A stretch of 64,000 bases of DNA, from assembly GCF_001183605.1 (NCBI RefSeq), contig NZ_LFXJ01000005.1, forward strand, positions 1,116,001 through 1,180,000, given 5' to 3'. Positions 35,382 through 45,425 of the stretch are shown here, piece after piece (within the stretch, counting starts at the first letter, position 1; each line of letters starts with the position of its first letter). Source of the DNA: Lysinibacillus xylanilyticus (lineage in GTDB: Bacteria > Bacillota > Bacilli > Bacillales_A > Planococcaceae). The notes beneath the pieces are model-generated. The model had not been told where the DNA came from. It ran no database searches and saw only the letters and a list, made by a program, of their open reading frames with translations. Made by a program: the position numbers and the translations under genes.

Positions 35382-36593
35382 CTATTTAATGAGCTTAAAT
35401 CGCCTATTTAATGCAATAAGTATCATTAAAAAAATGACAACCCCTGCTAGTCCAAGTAACAACTGTAATCCTAAAGTAACATCTAATTGATCGTTAAAGT
35501 AATAGAAATTTCGCCTTTTTGAAATAATTTCTCCGACTTGAATGTAAGATGTCGGATAGTTTTGAACGTCCCAAAAATAGCCGACGTAACGGCTGGAATA
35601 AAAATTCTCACCGAAAATAAGGAACAAGCAAACAGCGAAATTTACCATCTCACTGCGGAAAATAATACTGCTAAATAGCACAACGTTGATAATGACGATA
35701 AACCAGGTGAAAAGCAAAATTAAGGATTGTCCTAAAAACGTACCTAATGTCATCATTTCAAATTTACCATCCACACGCCAATCGAGATAAGCTGCATACA
35801 CTGGAGATGGTAAATTGAAATTCCCAAAACCGGATTGTAAGCCTATGATAAAGATGCCAACTATAAGCGGTACAAATAATACAACGCTACCTAGTAGTGC
35901 AACGAACATTTTTACAAGTAGCTTTTTCCAATCACTAATTGGAAATCCCTTTAAAATAGATGGATGACGTTGATCTTTTTTTACTATATCAATTGATAAA
36001 AGAAGTACACAGACAATCAAAATAATTGGAAGTACTCCCTTTAATAGGCGTTCGAACGTTTGAAGTGCTGTACGTTGTTCAAAAATTTCCAATGATAATT
36101 CATATTCTGCTTTCGAATAAGTATCATAACGGACAGCCTGCTCTAAATAGGCGTAAAAGGCATCATCTTCAGCATACGTGTTATTTTTTATAAAATACTT
36201 TGAGTTATATGAAATTGCCTCGTTTCTATATGTAAACGAATTCGTAAAGTAGTACCAATCACGAGTTAAATCTGCATATTTTTTTAAATTTCCCTCATCT
36301 AATGCATCTAATCTTTTTTTATCGATAGGGTTAACTTGCTTAAATATTTCAATAGCAAAAATAACGGAAGGATGAAGCGCATTTAAATCTTGTCCCTCCA
36401 TATGATCTAAAAATTCCTGACGTGTTAAATAGCGCGCCTCAATTTCATCATAGTCAACACTTTCAATCGGATTGTAAGTTGGCGCTATTTTAAATACATA
36501 AAAAAAGGTTGTAAAAGCAAGCAAAAAATAGATTGCTAAGTTTTTCTTATTCGTAAAAAACTGCTTGAATTCAAATTTAAAATAACTCCACAT
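35382..36593 (-). CDS. ABC-2 type permease
   Basis: 403 residues. One helix at about 17-34, a large extracytoplasmic loop (about 35-180), then five or six helices between 185 and 395. This is the usual layout of ABC-2 exporter permeases with a long first loop, as in ABC systems of the EcsB/NatB kind. It is the middle gene of the three-gene operon, so the transporter is probably a heteromer with the next permease. Confidence 0.75.
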   Translation of the reverse strand: MWSYFKFEFKQFFTNKKNLAIYFLLAFTTFFYVFKIAPTYNPIESVDYDEIEARYLTRQEFLDHMEGQDLNALHPSVIFAIEIFKQVNPIDKKRLDALDEGNLKKYADLTRDWYYFTNSFTYRNEAISYNSKYFIKNNTYAEDDAFYAYLEQAVRYDTYSKAEYELSLEIFEQRTALQTFERLLKGVLPIILIVCVLLLSIDIVKKDQRHPSILKGFPISDWKKLLVKMFVALLGSVVLFVPLIVGIFIIGLQSGFGNFNLPSPVYAAYLDWRVDGKFEMMTLGTFLGQSLILLFTWFIVIINVVLFSSIIFRSEMVNFAVCLFLIFGENFYSSRYVGYFWDVQNYPTSYIQVGEIISKRRNFYYFNDQLDVTLGLQLLLGLAGVVIFLMILIALNRRFKLIK

Positions 36594-36609
36594 ACTTATA
36601 ATACCTCCC

Positions 36610-37728
36610 CTATGCCCTTTTGATTTTTCCTGTTGAGAAAAATGTTTTAATAACGAATAACATTAAAATGATACTTATAGACATAATGATTAATCCTAAA
36701 TTCATAGTAATATCAACAGGCTTCGCTAAATCTACTGGTATGCCTTGTAAAATATCATTGAAGTTCATGAAATTAAAAGGATTATAGGGAATTAAACTAA
36801 TAAGAGATGGGAAAATCATTGGTAAAAAGAATAAAATAAAGTGTACAAATAATGTTAAATACATATTTTTCAGTAACACATTTAAAATAATCGACAACAG
36901 CATTACAAAAATTGAAATTAAAATCATATAACCAACGCTCATTGCAATGTATTGAATCGTAGATATTAAAGTGGCATTTCCTAGATATATCGCTACAGGC
37001 TCTAATGGGTTACCAAGTCCATTTAATATCCACAATGGAATTGCGCTAATAAAAATGAGCAAAATGCTTGTAACTATAGATAAAAAAGTAATAATACATT
37101 TAGATAAAATATAGTGGTCAAATCGGACAGGAAAGCCCTGAATTATACTAGAATGCTCAAAGTCATCAAGCAAAATAGAACTTGTATGGAAGCTTATAAA
37201 TATGTACCAGCCTGCTCCAACGTGAATAAAGAAAAATAATAAAAACGGCATGTACTGAAATAAATTGGATATTGTATCCTTTCCCTCATCAATCATCCTC
37301 TTAAAATAAAGATAGTCCATAGAATTTTGCAATTTAGAAGGTGATAATTCTGCAACATTTTCATATCCTTCTAATTCGAATGCCTCTTCTCTTAATTCTG
37401 CGAGTTGAAGTGAAGTCTCATAATACATAGATTGTTTGTCCATCGTTAATGCTGCTATTTGTAAAGCAATATTGCTTTTTTGTTTGGTTAAATTTTTATA
37501 TAACTCGCTTCCGTCACCCGTTTCTGAAGCATCTTTAACTTGAAACTTTGAAAGTATAGCTTGTGCTGAATAGTAATCACCCTTTTTCTCGACAAGTTGA
37601 TTACCAAGTGCTTGTGCATTTATATAAAACATAAAGCCCAAAACGATAATAACAACAGCGACTAGTGCGACTAAATTTTTCCGATTCGCTCGCTCAATAA
37701 CTAGACCTACTTTTAATGCTCTTAACAC
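36610..37728 (-). CDS. ABC-2 type permease
   Basis: 372 residues from a GTG at 37728, preferred because AGGAGG lies 6 bp upstream; codons at 37743 or 37734 would place the ribosome-binding site too near. A first helix (about 20-38), an external loop rich in charged helices (about 45-160), and five to six further helices follow. It resembles the neighbouring permease in layout and heads the operon. No regulator is adjacent. Confidence 0.72.
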   Translation of the reverse strand: MLRALKVGLVIERANRKNLVALVAVVIIVLGFMFYINAQALGNQLVEKKGDYYSAQAILSKFQVKDASETGDGSELYKNLTKQKSNIALQIAALTMDKQSMYYETSLQLAELREEAFELEGYENVAELSPSKLQNSMDYLYFKRMIDEGKDTISNLFQYMPFLLFFFIHVGAGWYIFISFHTSSILLDDFEHSSIIQGFPVRFDHYILSKCIITFLSIVTSILLIFISAIPLWILNGLGNPLEPVAIYLGNATLISTIQYIAMSVGYMILISIFVMLLSIILNVLLKNMYLTLFVHFILFFLPMIFPSLISLIPYNPFNFMNFNDILQGIPVDLAKPVDITMNLGLIIMSISIILMLFVIKTFFSTGKIKRA

Positions 37729-38089
37729 CGTCATCCTCCTCACTTCTCAATCAATGCATTTACAGTAATATGATAATCTATTATGAATATTTTTACAATT
37801 CTTACATTTGGAAGGTTTCTATTTAAAGTTTGTAATTTCGTAGGAATAGATATTCATTTGGAGTGGTTTCATTTCGCAAGCAATAATAACCGTCGCTTTT
37901 GATACATAGGACGTGTAATTTTTCTATGATGATTTTCAGGGATGGCAGCCTAAGAAAAATCCATGTTATTCAGGGGCTAGCTTTTCTGGTTTATACGCTA
38001 AGTAAGGAAAAATTTAATTCGTAAAAGCTGAATAACCATATTTTTTAATATCTAAATTAGTTTATTCCAGCCAATTACTAACTGCTTTA
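37729..38089. other. Intergenic, nothing recognised
   Basis: A 360-bp AT-rich gap between the ABC operon and the LuxR gene, containing the ABC promoter. I see no gene or strong structure. Confidence 0.5.
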
Positions 38090-38800
38090 TTATTTGATTT
38101 TACTTATTAACTCAGTTCTGTTCAGAACACCGTATTTATCAAATATATTTTGCAAATGTTTTTTTACTGTATTGATTGAAATATATAATTCTGTAGCAAT
38201 TTGTGCATTTGTGTAACCTTTCTTCACAAGAATCACGACTTCTTGTTCACGCTTTGAAAGTAAACTTTTCTTTTCTTCACCACAATATAATAATGCTGAA
38301 GAAATAATTGTAGATAAATACTCAAACCTAAGAACATCTTCGTTTGTAAAATAATTATTTTTTTCACGTTTACTCATACCTATTGCACCAATAACTTTTT
38401 CATTATGTGATAGCGTCACAACCATCTCATCGTAAAATCCATATTTACTCATGAAATTTTTATAATATTCAGACATTTCGTATTGTTCATGTGTAATAAC
38501 ATCGGATAGTCTTAAAACATTCTTCTGTTTAAATAAATCCTTTTTATGAGGTGGATATAAAAAGTCTAGATTATAGTTTCCATCTAAATAATCCGTTAGC
38601 ATTCTATCAGAAATATTGTAGTTAATTGGATCTTTTAATTGTCCTTGATTGTCTGCAAGCCAAAATAAAGTATGATTATACCCAAAAATTGCTGAAAGCT
38701 CCTGTAGCGCAGAACTTCTAACCTTTGGGATAGACCTAGTTATTTGAGAAGCAAAATAAATTATTCTTTCGTAGTCTGAAACGGATAATTTGTTATACAT
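38090..38800 (-). CDS. LuxR-family transcriptional regulator
   Basis: 236 residues from the ATG at 38800 (AAGGGTGGG upstream); an upstream start at 38854 is less likely. The N-terminal 165 residues look like a GAF/autoinducer-type sensor, with EKVIGAIGMSKRE. The C-terminal LuxR helix-turn-helix is complete: LSKREQEVVILVKKGYTNAQ, IATELYISINTVKKHLQNIF (about 177-230). It lacks a receiver domain. It is divergent from an HDAC-like amidohydrolase gene, 134 bp apart, and probably regulates it. Confidence 0.82.
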   Translation of the reverse strand: MYNKLSVSDYERIIYFASQITRSIPKVRSSALQELSAIFGYNHTLFWLADNQGQLKDPINYNISDRMLTDYLDGNYNLDFLYPPHKKDLFKQKNVLRLSDVITHEQYEMSEYYKNFMSKYGFYDEMVVTLSHNEKVIGAIGMSKREKNNYFTNEDVLRFEYLSTIISSALLYCGEEKKSLLSKREQEVVILVKKGYTNAQIATELYISINTVKKHLQNIFDKYGVLNRTELISKIK

Positions 38801-38934
38801 TAAATCCCACCCTTTTAATATTGACAATCTATCACCGGGAATTGAAAACAGCAAAAAATTATACTTTGGTGTAATATTATTCTCTTAAAATCTATTTTAT
38901 CATAAACCTAACAAATTGGAGAGGAGCTTTAAAT

Positions 38935-40044
38935 ATGAAAAAAACTGCATTTATTTGCGATGAAAGTTACTTCTGGCATGATACGGGGAACGGTGCTTTA
39001 TTTTCTCTACCAGGCGGGTATGTCCAATCTGACGGTCATGCTGAAAGCCCTGAAACTAAACGTCGTTTCAAGAATCTACTTGAACGTAGTGGTTTGTACG
39101 AAAAGCTTCATAAAATCAAACCTTATGCAGCTACAGAAGATCAACTAGAATATTTTCATACAAAAGATTATATCCAAAAGGTAAAAGAATTAAGTCGAAT
39201 CGGCCATGGTGACGCTGGTGAATTAGCTCTTGTTGGAAATGACTCGTATGAGATAGCTCAATTATCGGTTGGTGGTGCCATTACCGCAGTAGAAGCGGTT
39301 GTAAAGGGTGAATGTGACAATGCCTATGCTCTTACAAGACCACCTGGGCATCATGCAGAAGCAAATTTAGGGATGGGGTTCTGTCTATTTAATAACGTTG
39401 TAATTGCTGCGCACTATGCACGTAAAGAACTTGGATTAGAGAGGGTTATGATTTTAGACTGGGATGTTCACCATGGAAATGGTACTGAATCTGCATTTTA
39501 TCATGATCCTAACGTACTTTTTATATCTATTCATCAAGAAGGTCTCTTCCCAGCTGGACGCGGTGAAAGCAATCATATAGGCGAGGATAATGGGAAAGGA
39601 ACTACTGTGAATATTCCCCTTCCCGCTGGTACAGGAGATGCTGGTTATATGTATGCTCTTGAAAAGATCGTAAAGCCAATAGCTGATGATTTTAATCCTC
39701 AATTAATAATTATCTCTGCAGGACAAGATGCAAGTATTTTTGATCCATTAGGAAGAATGATGGTAAGTGCAGAGGGCTATAGAAAAATGACGAAATTTAT
39801 GATGCAACTAGCTGAATCTAATTGTGGAGGAAAATTGGTTGCCGTGCATGAAGGTGGTTATAGTACAGCATATGTACCGTTTTGTTCTCACGCAATAGTA
39901 GAGGAACTGAGTGGCATTACTACAGATGTAGAAGATCCGTTTATCCATGCATTTAATGGGGTTCCTTATAACGAATTATCTGATCACCAAAAAGAACGAA
40001 TTGATGCAATAAAAAGCATACACATTAAACAAGAAAATTATTAA
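38935..40044 (+). CDS. Class II histone deacetylase-like amidohydrolase
   Basis: 369 residues covering the whole arginase/deacetylase fold. Catalytic features: the His pair H139-H140 in RPPGHHAEA, zinc ligands D177 and H179 in DWDVHHGNGT, D265 in SAGQDAS, and the Gly-rich EGGYS. It matches the HDAH/class II group rather than AcuC. Such bacterial enzymes remove acyl groups from small amines, polyamines or lysine side chains. It is cytosolic. A GGAGAGGAG site lies about 8 bp before the ATG. The divergent LuxR gene is the likely regulator. Confidence 0.85.
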   Translation: MKKTAFICDESYFWHDTGNGALFSLPGGYVQSDGHAESPETKRRFKNLLERSGLYEKLHKIKPYAATEDQLEYFHTKDYIQKVKELSRIGHGDAGELALVGNDSYEIAQLSVGGAITAVEAVVKGECDNAYALTRPPGHHAEANLGMGFCLFNNVVIAAHYARKELGLERVMILDWDVHHGNGTESAFYHDPNVLFISIHQEGLFPAGRGESNHIGEDNGKGTTVNIPLPAGTGDAGYMYALEKIVKPIADDFNPQLIIISAGQDASIFDPLGRMMVSAEGYRKMTKFMMQLAESNCGGKLVAVHEGGYSTAYVPFCSHAIVEELSGITTDVEDPFIHAFNGVPYNELSDHQKERIDAIKSIHIKQENY

Positions 40045-40149
40045 ATTTGAATACCCAGCAATAAGATTATAACAGGCTGTAAACAACTCAAATACTTTGT
40101 TTACAGTCTCTTTTCTCGTAATTTTTAAAAAACATTACACCCTCCCCGT

Positions 40150-40656
40150 TCACAATTGTGAATCTCTATTTCCTACCTTATTTTCTTGAGTATCCCATAA
40201 ATAAAAAGCTAAGGCGATAAAAATTGAAAAACTGATAAACATGAAGAATGTATTGACATTAAAATATTGGTTGTTTACATGAATAGTTAATCCTGTTGTA
40301 ATTTGTTGTAGATATTCACTATCTACTTCCCCATACTTTTCAAAATATGCATCTTTAATAATTTCGCGATAATTTGCTAGAGAAATTCTTTGATAAATAA
40401 AAGCGATTATCAAGTGTACGAAAGTCAAAATTATTCCAACAATAGAAAAGCGTTGACTTATTGAATGCACTCGAAAAATTCTTCCCCATGATAAAACCAT
40501 TAAAATGAAAAGTGGGAGCAATGGGGCACCAACTAACAATGCTGGATTCCCATTGCCTGAAATAGTGCCTGGCCTCGCAGTCATTTGGTTACTCACATAA
40601 AACAGTAATAGTACTACAAAACTTGTCATAAAAAGTGTAAGCTTTGCACCTTTCAA
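40150..40656 (-). CDS. Hypothetical membrane protein
   Basis: 168 residues from a TTG at 40656, chosen because AAGGGG lies 8 bp upstream and the longer frame (to 40734) would run into a terminator. Four hydrophobic helices (about 6-24, 41-60, 70-90 and 135-152) flank a soluble loop (about 92-130). No family recognised. The protein ends with a short charged tail. It lies downstream of the terminator that closes the stalk-domain gene, so it is probably transcribed alone. Confidence 0.5.
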   Translation of the reverse strand: MKGAKLTLFMTSFVVLLLFYVSNQMTARPGTISGNGNPALLVGAPLLPLFILMVLSWGRIFRVHSISQRFSIVGIILTFVHLIIAFIYQRISLANYREIIKDAYFEKYGEVDSEYLQQITTGLTIHVNNQYFNVNTFFMFISFSIFIALAFYLWDTQENKVGNRDSQL

Positions 40657-40713
40657 ATTAACATCCCCTTTCAAATAGTTTTTATTAGCGTATGTAATTA
40701 TTTTAAATAAAAC

Positions 40714-40756
40714 AACAAAAGCCCTTATAAACAAATAAGGGCTTTTGTTTTTCTAA
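40714..40756. terminator. Bidirectional terminator
   Basis: AACAAAAGCCCTTAT pairs exactly with ATAAGGGCTTTTGTT around 6 nt, flanked by A-rich and T-rich tracts. It probably ends the stalk-domain gene. Confidence 0.7.
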
Positions 40757-40883
40757 TATTGTACATGCAATATTAAAATTTTATTGAAGTACCACCATTA
40801 GGTTCTTCAAATTTAACCAAATTATCGTAATTTGAACCAGTTAAGTGCCCTTTAATGGCATCAGACAAACACTTTTATCTACC

Positions 40884-41732
40884 TTATGGAACTGTATTTT
40901 CGATAATTGTCTTAAAACCATTCTTACCAGCGGTATCAATTAACTGATAAATAGAATTACTTGATGCATCGTTAAACAAATACCATTGATCATCAGTAGC
41001 ATCATAAATCAAAACTTTTGGGTCAGGCAAAGTTTCACCGGCAGTTTGAACTAAAGTATAGAGATCAATCTGTTTTATGCTGTTCCCTTCTTGGTCTATA
41101 AAATCAAATTGACCACCTTTATAGTAACCACCTGGTATAGTGCTATGAAAGGACCATGTATAATTTAAAGGCTCTTTTACCTTACTTCCTTTGTTTTTTA
41201 CAAAAATATTATACATTTCTTCTATATAGGCATTCCCTTTTATTCGCTCTACTACTCCGCCCATAGTCATGTGGTATTCATAAAGCATTGCTTTCACTTC
41301 TACGCCATTTATTACTAGTGGTTTTGTAATTACATTTACTGTCAAATCCTTATAATCGACATTACAATCAAATGTTTCTGCAAGAAATCGAAGTGGAACG
41401 AAGATGCGTCCATTTTTTAAATATGGTTTTACATCAAGTAACACCTTTTGACCGTTTTTCACCACTGTATTACTGTTCAGTTTTAAGATTACTCGTATAT
41501 CACTTTTAGTAAGTGTCACTTGGGAATCCGACCAATTGACCGTAGCTCCTAAATTTTCACTGATCACACGTAAAGGTACCATTGTACGATTGTTTTTAGT
41601 TTCGGGATTCACATCGGTTGCAACATGTATACCGTCAACCTTTATTTTAATGTTTGCTTTTGCTGCATAAGCAGGTGACGATGAAATGATTAGAATCAAA
41701 GCAAGGAAAACACCTGTGAATATCTTTTTCAT
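40884..41732 (-). CDS. Exported protein with copper amine oxidase N-terminal (stalk) domain
   Basis: 282 residues. A signal peptide ends in PAYAA (cleavage near residue 23). The stalk domain (about 30-140) has the two diagnostic repeats, NRTMVPLRVISENLGATVNW and GRIFVPLRFLAETF. The C-terminal 140 residues are an unrecognised beta-rich domain. Such domains are found on secreted Firmicute proteins and bind at the cell wall; despite the name there is no oxidase. AAGGAG site before the ATG. Next to the M1 peptidase gene but with its own start and terminator. Confidence 0.82.
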   Translation of the reverse strand: MKKIFTGVFLALILIISSSPAYAAKANIKIKVDGIHVATDVNPETKNNRTMVPLRVISENLGATVNWSDSQVTLTKSDIRVILKLNSNTVVKNGQKVLLDVKPYLKNGRIFVPLRFLAETFDCNVDYKDLTVNVITKPLVINGVEVKAMLYEYHMTMGGVVERIKGNAYIEEMYNIFVKNKGSKVKEPLNYTWSFHSTIPGGYYKGGQFDFIDQEGNSIKQIDLYTLVQTAGETLPDPKVLIYDATDDQWYLFNDASSNSIYQLIDTAGKNGFKTIIENTVP

Positions 41733-41828
41733 CTTTGATAGCTCCTTAAAATTTTATGTGCATATTTTAATTCAAAAATTAACGCAAAACTTTATTAATG
41801 ATTTACTTACTTAATAAGGACTTGATAA

Positions 41829-43268
41829 TTATTCATTTTGAGTCTTTTCAAATTCTAACCACCCCTCAAATAAGGAGTCATCTTTTAAATCAAAATAGTA
41901 TTTTGCGAATCTCATAAATTCTGTGGAGTCGATCTCTTTATATTTATAAAATTGATAATAACTTTTTAAAAATTGTTCAATTTCTTTTAATCCCTCATTT
42001 TTATTAAATAATTCCCATAGCATTGTGGGAGCCTTACCATAGATATATGAACTCATCTTGGATTCATATTGATCAAGTGGTAAATTTACTGGAAGCACCA
42101 TATTTGGATCAGTACTGTACTTCGTATAAGGTTTGCTCAGGTTCAATTTTTTAAACGAGAATAGATCAGTGGCAAATACAGCGAAGCCTTCATCTAACCA
42201 TGCATTATAAAAAGGATCATTGTTAATCATCCCATAAAACCATTGATGAGCAATTTCATGAACAACCATACTTTTAAGTGCCTCAGAATTGACAGGATCA
42301 CTATTATAAATCGTATGAGCTGTCACAATTCCTGGATACTCCATCCCCAATCCATCTATAATAATATCTAATTGTTTAAAAGGATAAGGTCCTATTATTT
42401 CTTCAAAATAATTAAATGCGGTTGTAGCCTCGTCCGCTATTTCTCGATATAATTCCTCTTTATTCTTCTCAAATCCAAATACTCTAATGGATGTTCCTCC
42501 GTTTTTCTCCACTAGTATTGGATCTTTTAAAATAGCAAGAAATATTTCCTTCACATTCCCAACTTCAAGTAAACCTTTGTTTGGACTTGGGTATACTTCT
42601 TGATCAAATGAAGATACCAAGGTGTACTCTTTAGGAATGTCATATGTTAATTTGAAATTGCTATATGTGTTATGATAGGTCTCTCCTCTAAACAGATACT
42701 TTTCCTTGTTCCATTGATGATTTCTATATGTGGCAAGCATCGGATAAAATTGAGCTAAATGGTAATTATCAACATTACTCTTTGTGAATCTTAACCCCTC
42801 TTCGGGAAGAGCTAGTTCATAGGAAAAATAAACTTTAATTTCTTGATTAGGTTTTAACTTTTCCATAAGCTGAATATTTAATGTATCTTCTTCAAGTGTA
42901 TATTCTGCCTTTTTTCCATCAATTGAAATGTTATGAAAATCGACGGTCGATGGATATTCTAGTTCGGGTGAAACACTTTTTGTAAACATATTTGGTATAA
43001 AATAAAAAGTTAATTGTCCCCAATCATCGGTAGATAAATTTTTGACTACTACGGTTGATTCTAGCTGAAATTTCCCATCGTTCCCCATATTTAGTTTAAT
43101 ATCGTATTCACTAAAATTACCAGGACTTATCTCCTTTGGAATGAATTCTTGTCCATTCACCTTTTTAGTAATCGTCGACTTCTCATTATCAACTTGTTTA
43201 TTTATCTTACAAGCAACGAGAAAAATACATAATAAAACTAAACATATAAAAAATAATTTCTTCTTTAT
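41829..43268 (-). CDS. M1-family metallopeptidase lipoprotein with ATA at the start position
   Basis: About 479 residues if read from 43268. The zinc site HEIAHQW and the downstream Glu in WLDEGFAVFA (HExxH-x18-E) are intact, so it should be an outer-face peptidase of the M1/gluzincin group. The frame extends upstream of the first standard start (GTG at 43160) through a lipoprotein signal peptide with lipobox LVAC (cysteine at residue 20). A GGAGG site sits 8 bp before the codon ATA, where KKKLFF begins. GTG 43160 has no ribosome-binding site and would remove the signal peptide. Either ATA is used or the natural ATG was mutated. Confidence 0.7.
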   Translation of the reverse strand: MKKKLFFICLVLLCIFLVACKINKQVDNEKSTITKKVNGQEFIPKEISPGNFSEYDIKLNMGNDGKFQLESTVVVKNLSTDDWGQLTFYFIPNMFTKSVSPELEYPSTVDFHNISIDGKKAEYTLEEDTLNIQLMEKLKPNQEIKVYFSYELALPEEGLRFTKSNVDNYHLAQFYPMLATYRNHQWNKEKYLFRGETYHNTYSNFKLTYDIPKEYTLVSSFDQEVYPSPNKGLLEVGNVKEIFLAILKDPILVEKNGGTSIRVFGFEKNKEELYREIADEATTAFNYFEEIIGPYPFKQLDIIIDGLGMEYPGIVTAHTIYNSDPVNSEALKSMVVHEIAHQWFYGMINNDPFYNAWLDEGFAVFATDLFSFKKLNLSKPYTKYSTDPNMVLPVNLPLDQYESKMSSYIYGKAPTMLWELFNKNEGLKEIEQFLKSYYQFYKYKEIDSTEFMRFAKYYFDLKDDSLFEGWLEFEKTQNE

Positions 43269-43613
43269 TTATTCCGCCTCCAATCCTCAAATAATAATAA
43301 ATGTAAGATTGAGTAAAAATATGAAAGAAATATAAATTTTATATTATTATACCGATAATCTCCGTAAATGTTCAATCAATAAACGTGTGGCTATTGAAGA
43401 ACTTTAAAAGATAAAATTAAGCACCTTCTTTCTTATAAAATGAAAAAGAGCATGGCCTTTACTTTACGTAGTAAAAAGCATGCTCTTTAAGTTACTATTC
43501 AAATTTATGTTTTTTTGGATTCAGTCAGTATGCTATTTAACTATTACATCGATAGCATTCAGATTTACCCCGTGCGCTTTATTACCAACGCTTTTTACTG
43601 CATTTTTTGTAAG
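43269..43613. other. Intergenic with a terminator
   Basis: No gene. The hairpin at 43445-43488 is listed separately. Confidence 0.5.
43445..43488. terminator. Hairpin terminator
   Basis: AAAGAGCATG pairs with CATGCTCTTT; an inner TTTACT/AGTAAA stem extends it. It lies downstream of the CDF gene on the minus strand. Confidence 0.55.
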
Positions 43614-44519
43614 TTAGTTTTGAGTAGGTTCTATATAATAAGGATTAATATGAATAAGGACTTCCCCTACATCTGGGTATTTATTTATTATTTCATTTTT
43701 TATATCACGAGCTATATCATGGCCTTGTTTAATTGTTAAATCATGATTAAGTGAAAGACGCACGTCTAGAATCTTATAGTGACCGTGTTCTCTTGCACGG
43801 AGTCTGTCTATTCGTTTTACTTGATAAAATTCATGAATAGTAGATTCATATCCGTCTAAAAGATTTTGATCCACGCTTTTTTCCATTAAAACATCAACAG
43901 AAGGTTTAACTAATTCCATTGCAATTCTAAAAACAAAGTAAGCTACTAAAGCACTTGCAATAGCGTCCGCGTATAACAAAAATGTCCATCCAATTGCATT
44001 TCCTATTATCGCTAAGAGGACTCCTATAAATGCTGCAAGGGAAGCAACAATATCACCTTTATGATCATATGCAATTGCGATAATAGCCTTGCTATTCCAT
44101 TTTCTTCCTTGTTTTATGGAGTATCTATACAATATTTCTTTCGCTATATAAGAAATTATAGCTGCAATCAATGCACTGTACTGTGGTACACCGGGTTTAT
44201 CAAAAAATGCTAAAATTGCTTCTACTAATATATATATTGATACTATTATTAAAATAATTCCAACTATCGCTTCACTAATAACCTCTGCCTTACCATGTCC
44301 AAAAGGATGATCCTTATCAGGTGGTTTATTTGAGATACCTACCACTGCTAACACAGCAATCGAAGCTACTACATCTGCACCAGAGTGAATCCCGTCTGCA
44401 AATACAGCCTCACTTCCCCCAAAAAGACCAAAGAAGATTTTACCTATCATTAGAATTAGGTTGGATACAAGTGCAATCCATGCAACTTTTTTGCTAATTT
44501 GTTCTCTCTCACTAACCAT
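43614..44519 (-). CDS. Cation diffusion facilitator family transporter
   Basis: 301 residues with six membrane helices (about 12-210) and a cytosolic C-terminal domain. The metal site is visible as HSGAD in ADGIHSGAD (helix 2) and DHKGD in AYDHKGDIVAS (helix 5). The DHPFGHGKAE loop after helix 2 and the final VLIHINP strand are typical. It exchanges Mn, Zn, Fe or Co for protons; the closest known types are B. subtilis MneP/MneS and YdfM-like proteins. GGAGGAG before the ATG. Monocistronic. Confidence 0.85.
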   Translation of the reverse strand: MVSEREQISKKVAWIALVSNLILMIGKIFFGLFGGSEAVFADGIHSGADVVASIAVLAVVGISNKPPDKDHPFGHGKAEVISEAIVGIILIIVSIYILVEAILAFFDKPGVPQYSALIAAIISYIAKEILYRYSIKQGRKWNSKAIIAIAYDHKGDIVASLAAFIGVLLAIIGNAIGWTFLLYADAIASALVAYFVFRIAMELVKPSVDVLMEKSVDQNLLDGYESTIHEFYQVKRIDRLRAREHGHYKILDVRLSLNHDLTIKQGHDIARDIKNEIINKYPDVGEVLIHINPYYIEPTQN

Positions 44520-44975
44520 TTATTTCTCCTCCGATTAAGAGTTTATTTACTAAAAATGAGGGAAGAAATTCTCCTCAAATACCCTTAACCTTTTACCTTT
44601 AATCAATACTCAACTATGATATCAGACGAATATCGAGTGGGTCTACAACAACCTTTTTTACCATTACTAAATAATTTTAGAGCATAAAAATAAGTTTCCT
44701 AAGACCAAATTAGTAACTCGGATTTATCGTGATTTTCTCATACAGAATATCCTTCAAATGAAGTGTAATTGCAAACTTTTAAGTGAGGAATTATAATTGG
44801 CATATATTGTATTTTCTAAAAATAAAAAACTTAGGACATACCAACCTCTGTCATTTAGCGATCAACCACGCTGGAACTATTTGCGACCTATGGTTGGTAA
44901 AAAAGAAATAAAACGGAGCAATTTTTTCTAATGGAGCCTAGCATCAATTCATTATGTAATAGTCAGGAGGCACAA
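44520..44975. other. Intergenic, no gene seen
   Basis: About 450 bp. An inverted repeat (TACCAACC near 44839 and GGTTGGTA near 44893) flanks a short frame SFSDQPRWNYLRPMVGKKE that I cannot assign. Confidence 0.4.
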
Positions 44976-45212
44976 TTGAAATTTATAGAGATCGGTATAG
45001 GCAATAAGTGGTTTTTACGGACAGAAACAGAGTATAGTGATGGTAGCGAAATCGAAGAAAAAGGAAACTCCTTTCCAATAAAATTTCAATCGGTATACAT
45101 TAGAATTTGGATATGAAAAACAGTACTTATCCTTGATTCTAAGGAAGGCATAAAAAAAACAAAGAAAAACCGTAGTGATTTTAAGATTATTTTGGGGATC
45201 GTAAGTCTCTGA
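44976..45212 (+). pseudogene. DUF3977 family gene with an in-frame TGA
   Basis: From a TTG with AGGAGG 5 bp upstream, the frame reads a complete DUF3977 protein: MKFIEIGIGNKWFLRTETEY, IKFQSVYIRIWI, then TGA at 45114-45116, then KTVLILDSKEGIKKTKKNRS and a normal end. A Gly codon (GGA) is expected at the TGA. One substitution separates it from an intact 78-residue gene. The family is small, soluble and of unknown function. Confidence 0.75.
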
Positions 45213-45249
45213 AAAGGAGATGTTAACATTTTAGTAAATGATACAAGAG

Positions 45250-45282
45250 AAAGCCTTACTAAATAGATTAGAAGGCTTTTAC
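45250..45282. terminator. Hairpin terminator
   Basis: AAAGCCTT pairs with AAGGCTTT, followed by TTACG. It serves the DUF3977 gene on the plus strand. Confidence 0.5.
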
Positions 45283-45425
45283 GTATATTTATATATTTTA
45301 CTGAATTATACTATTTCCGAACTTCTTTTTTCCATTATGACAGTATCATGCCATTATTAGAATTGTGTCCATTCAATTTCCCCTTTTAGAAAAGGGCTGC
45401 TAGCGAAAGCTAACAATCGAATATT

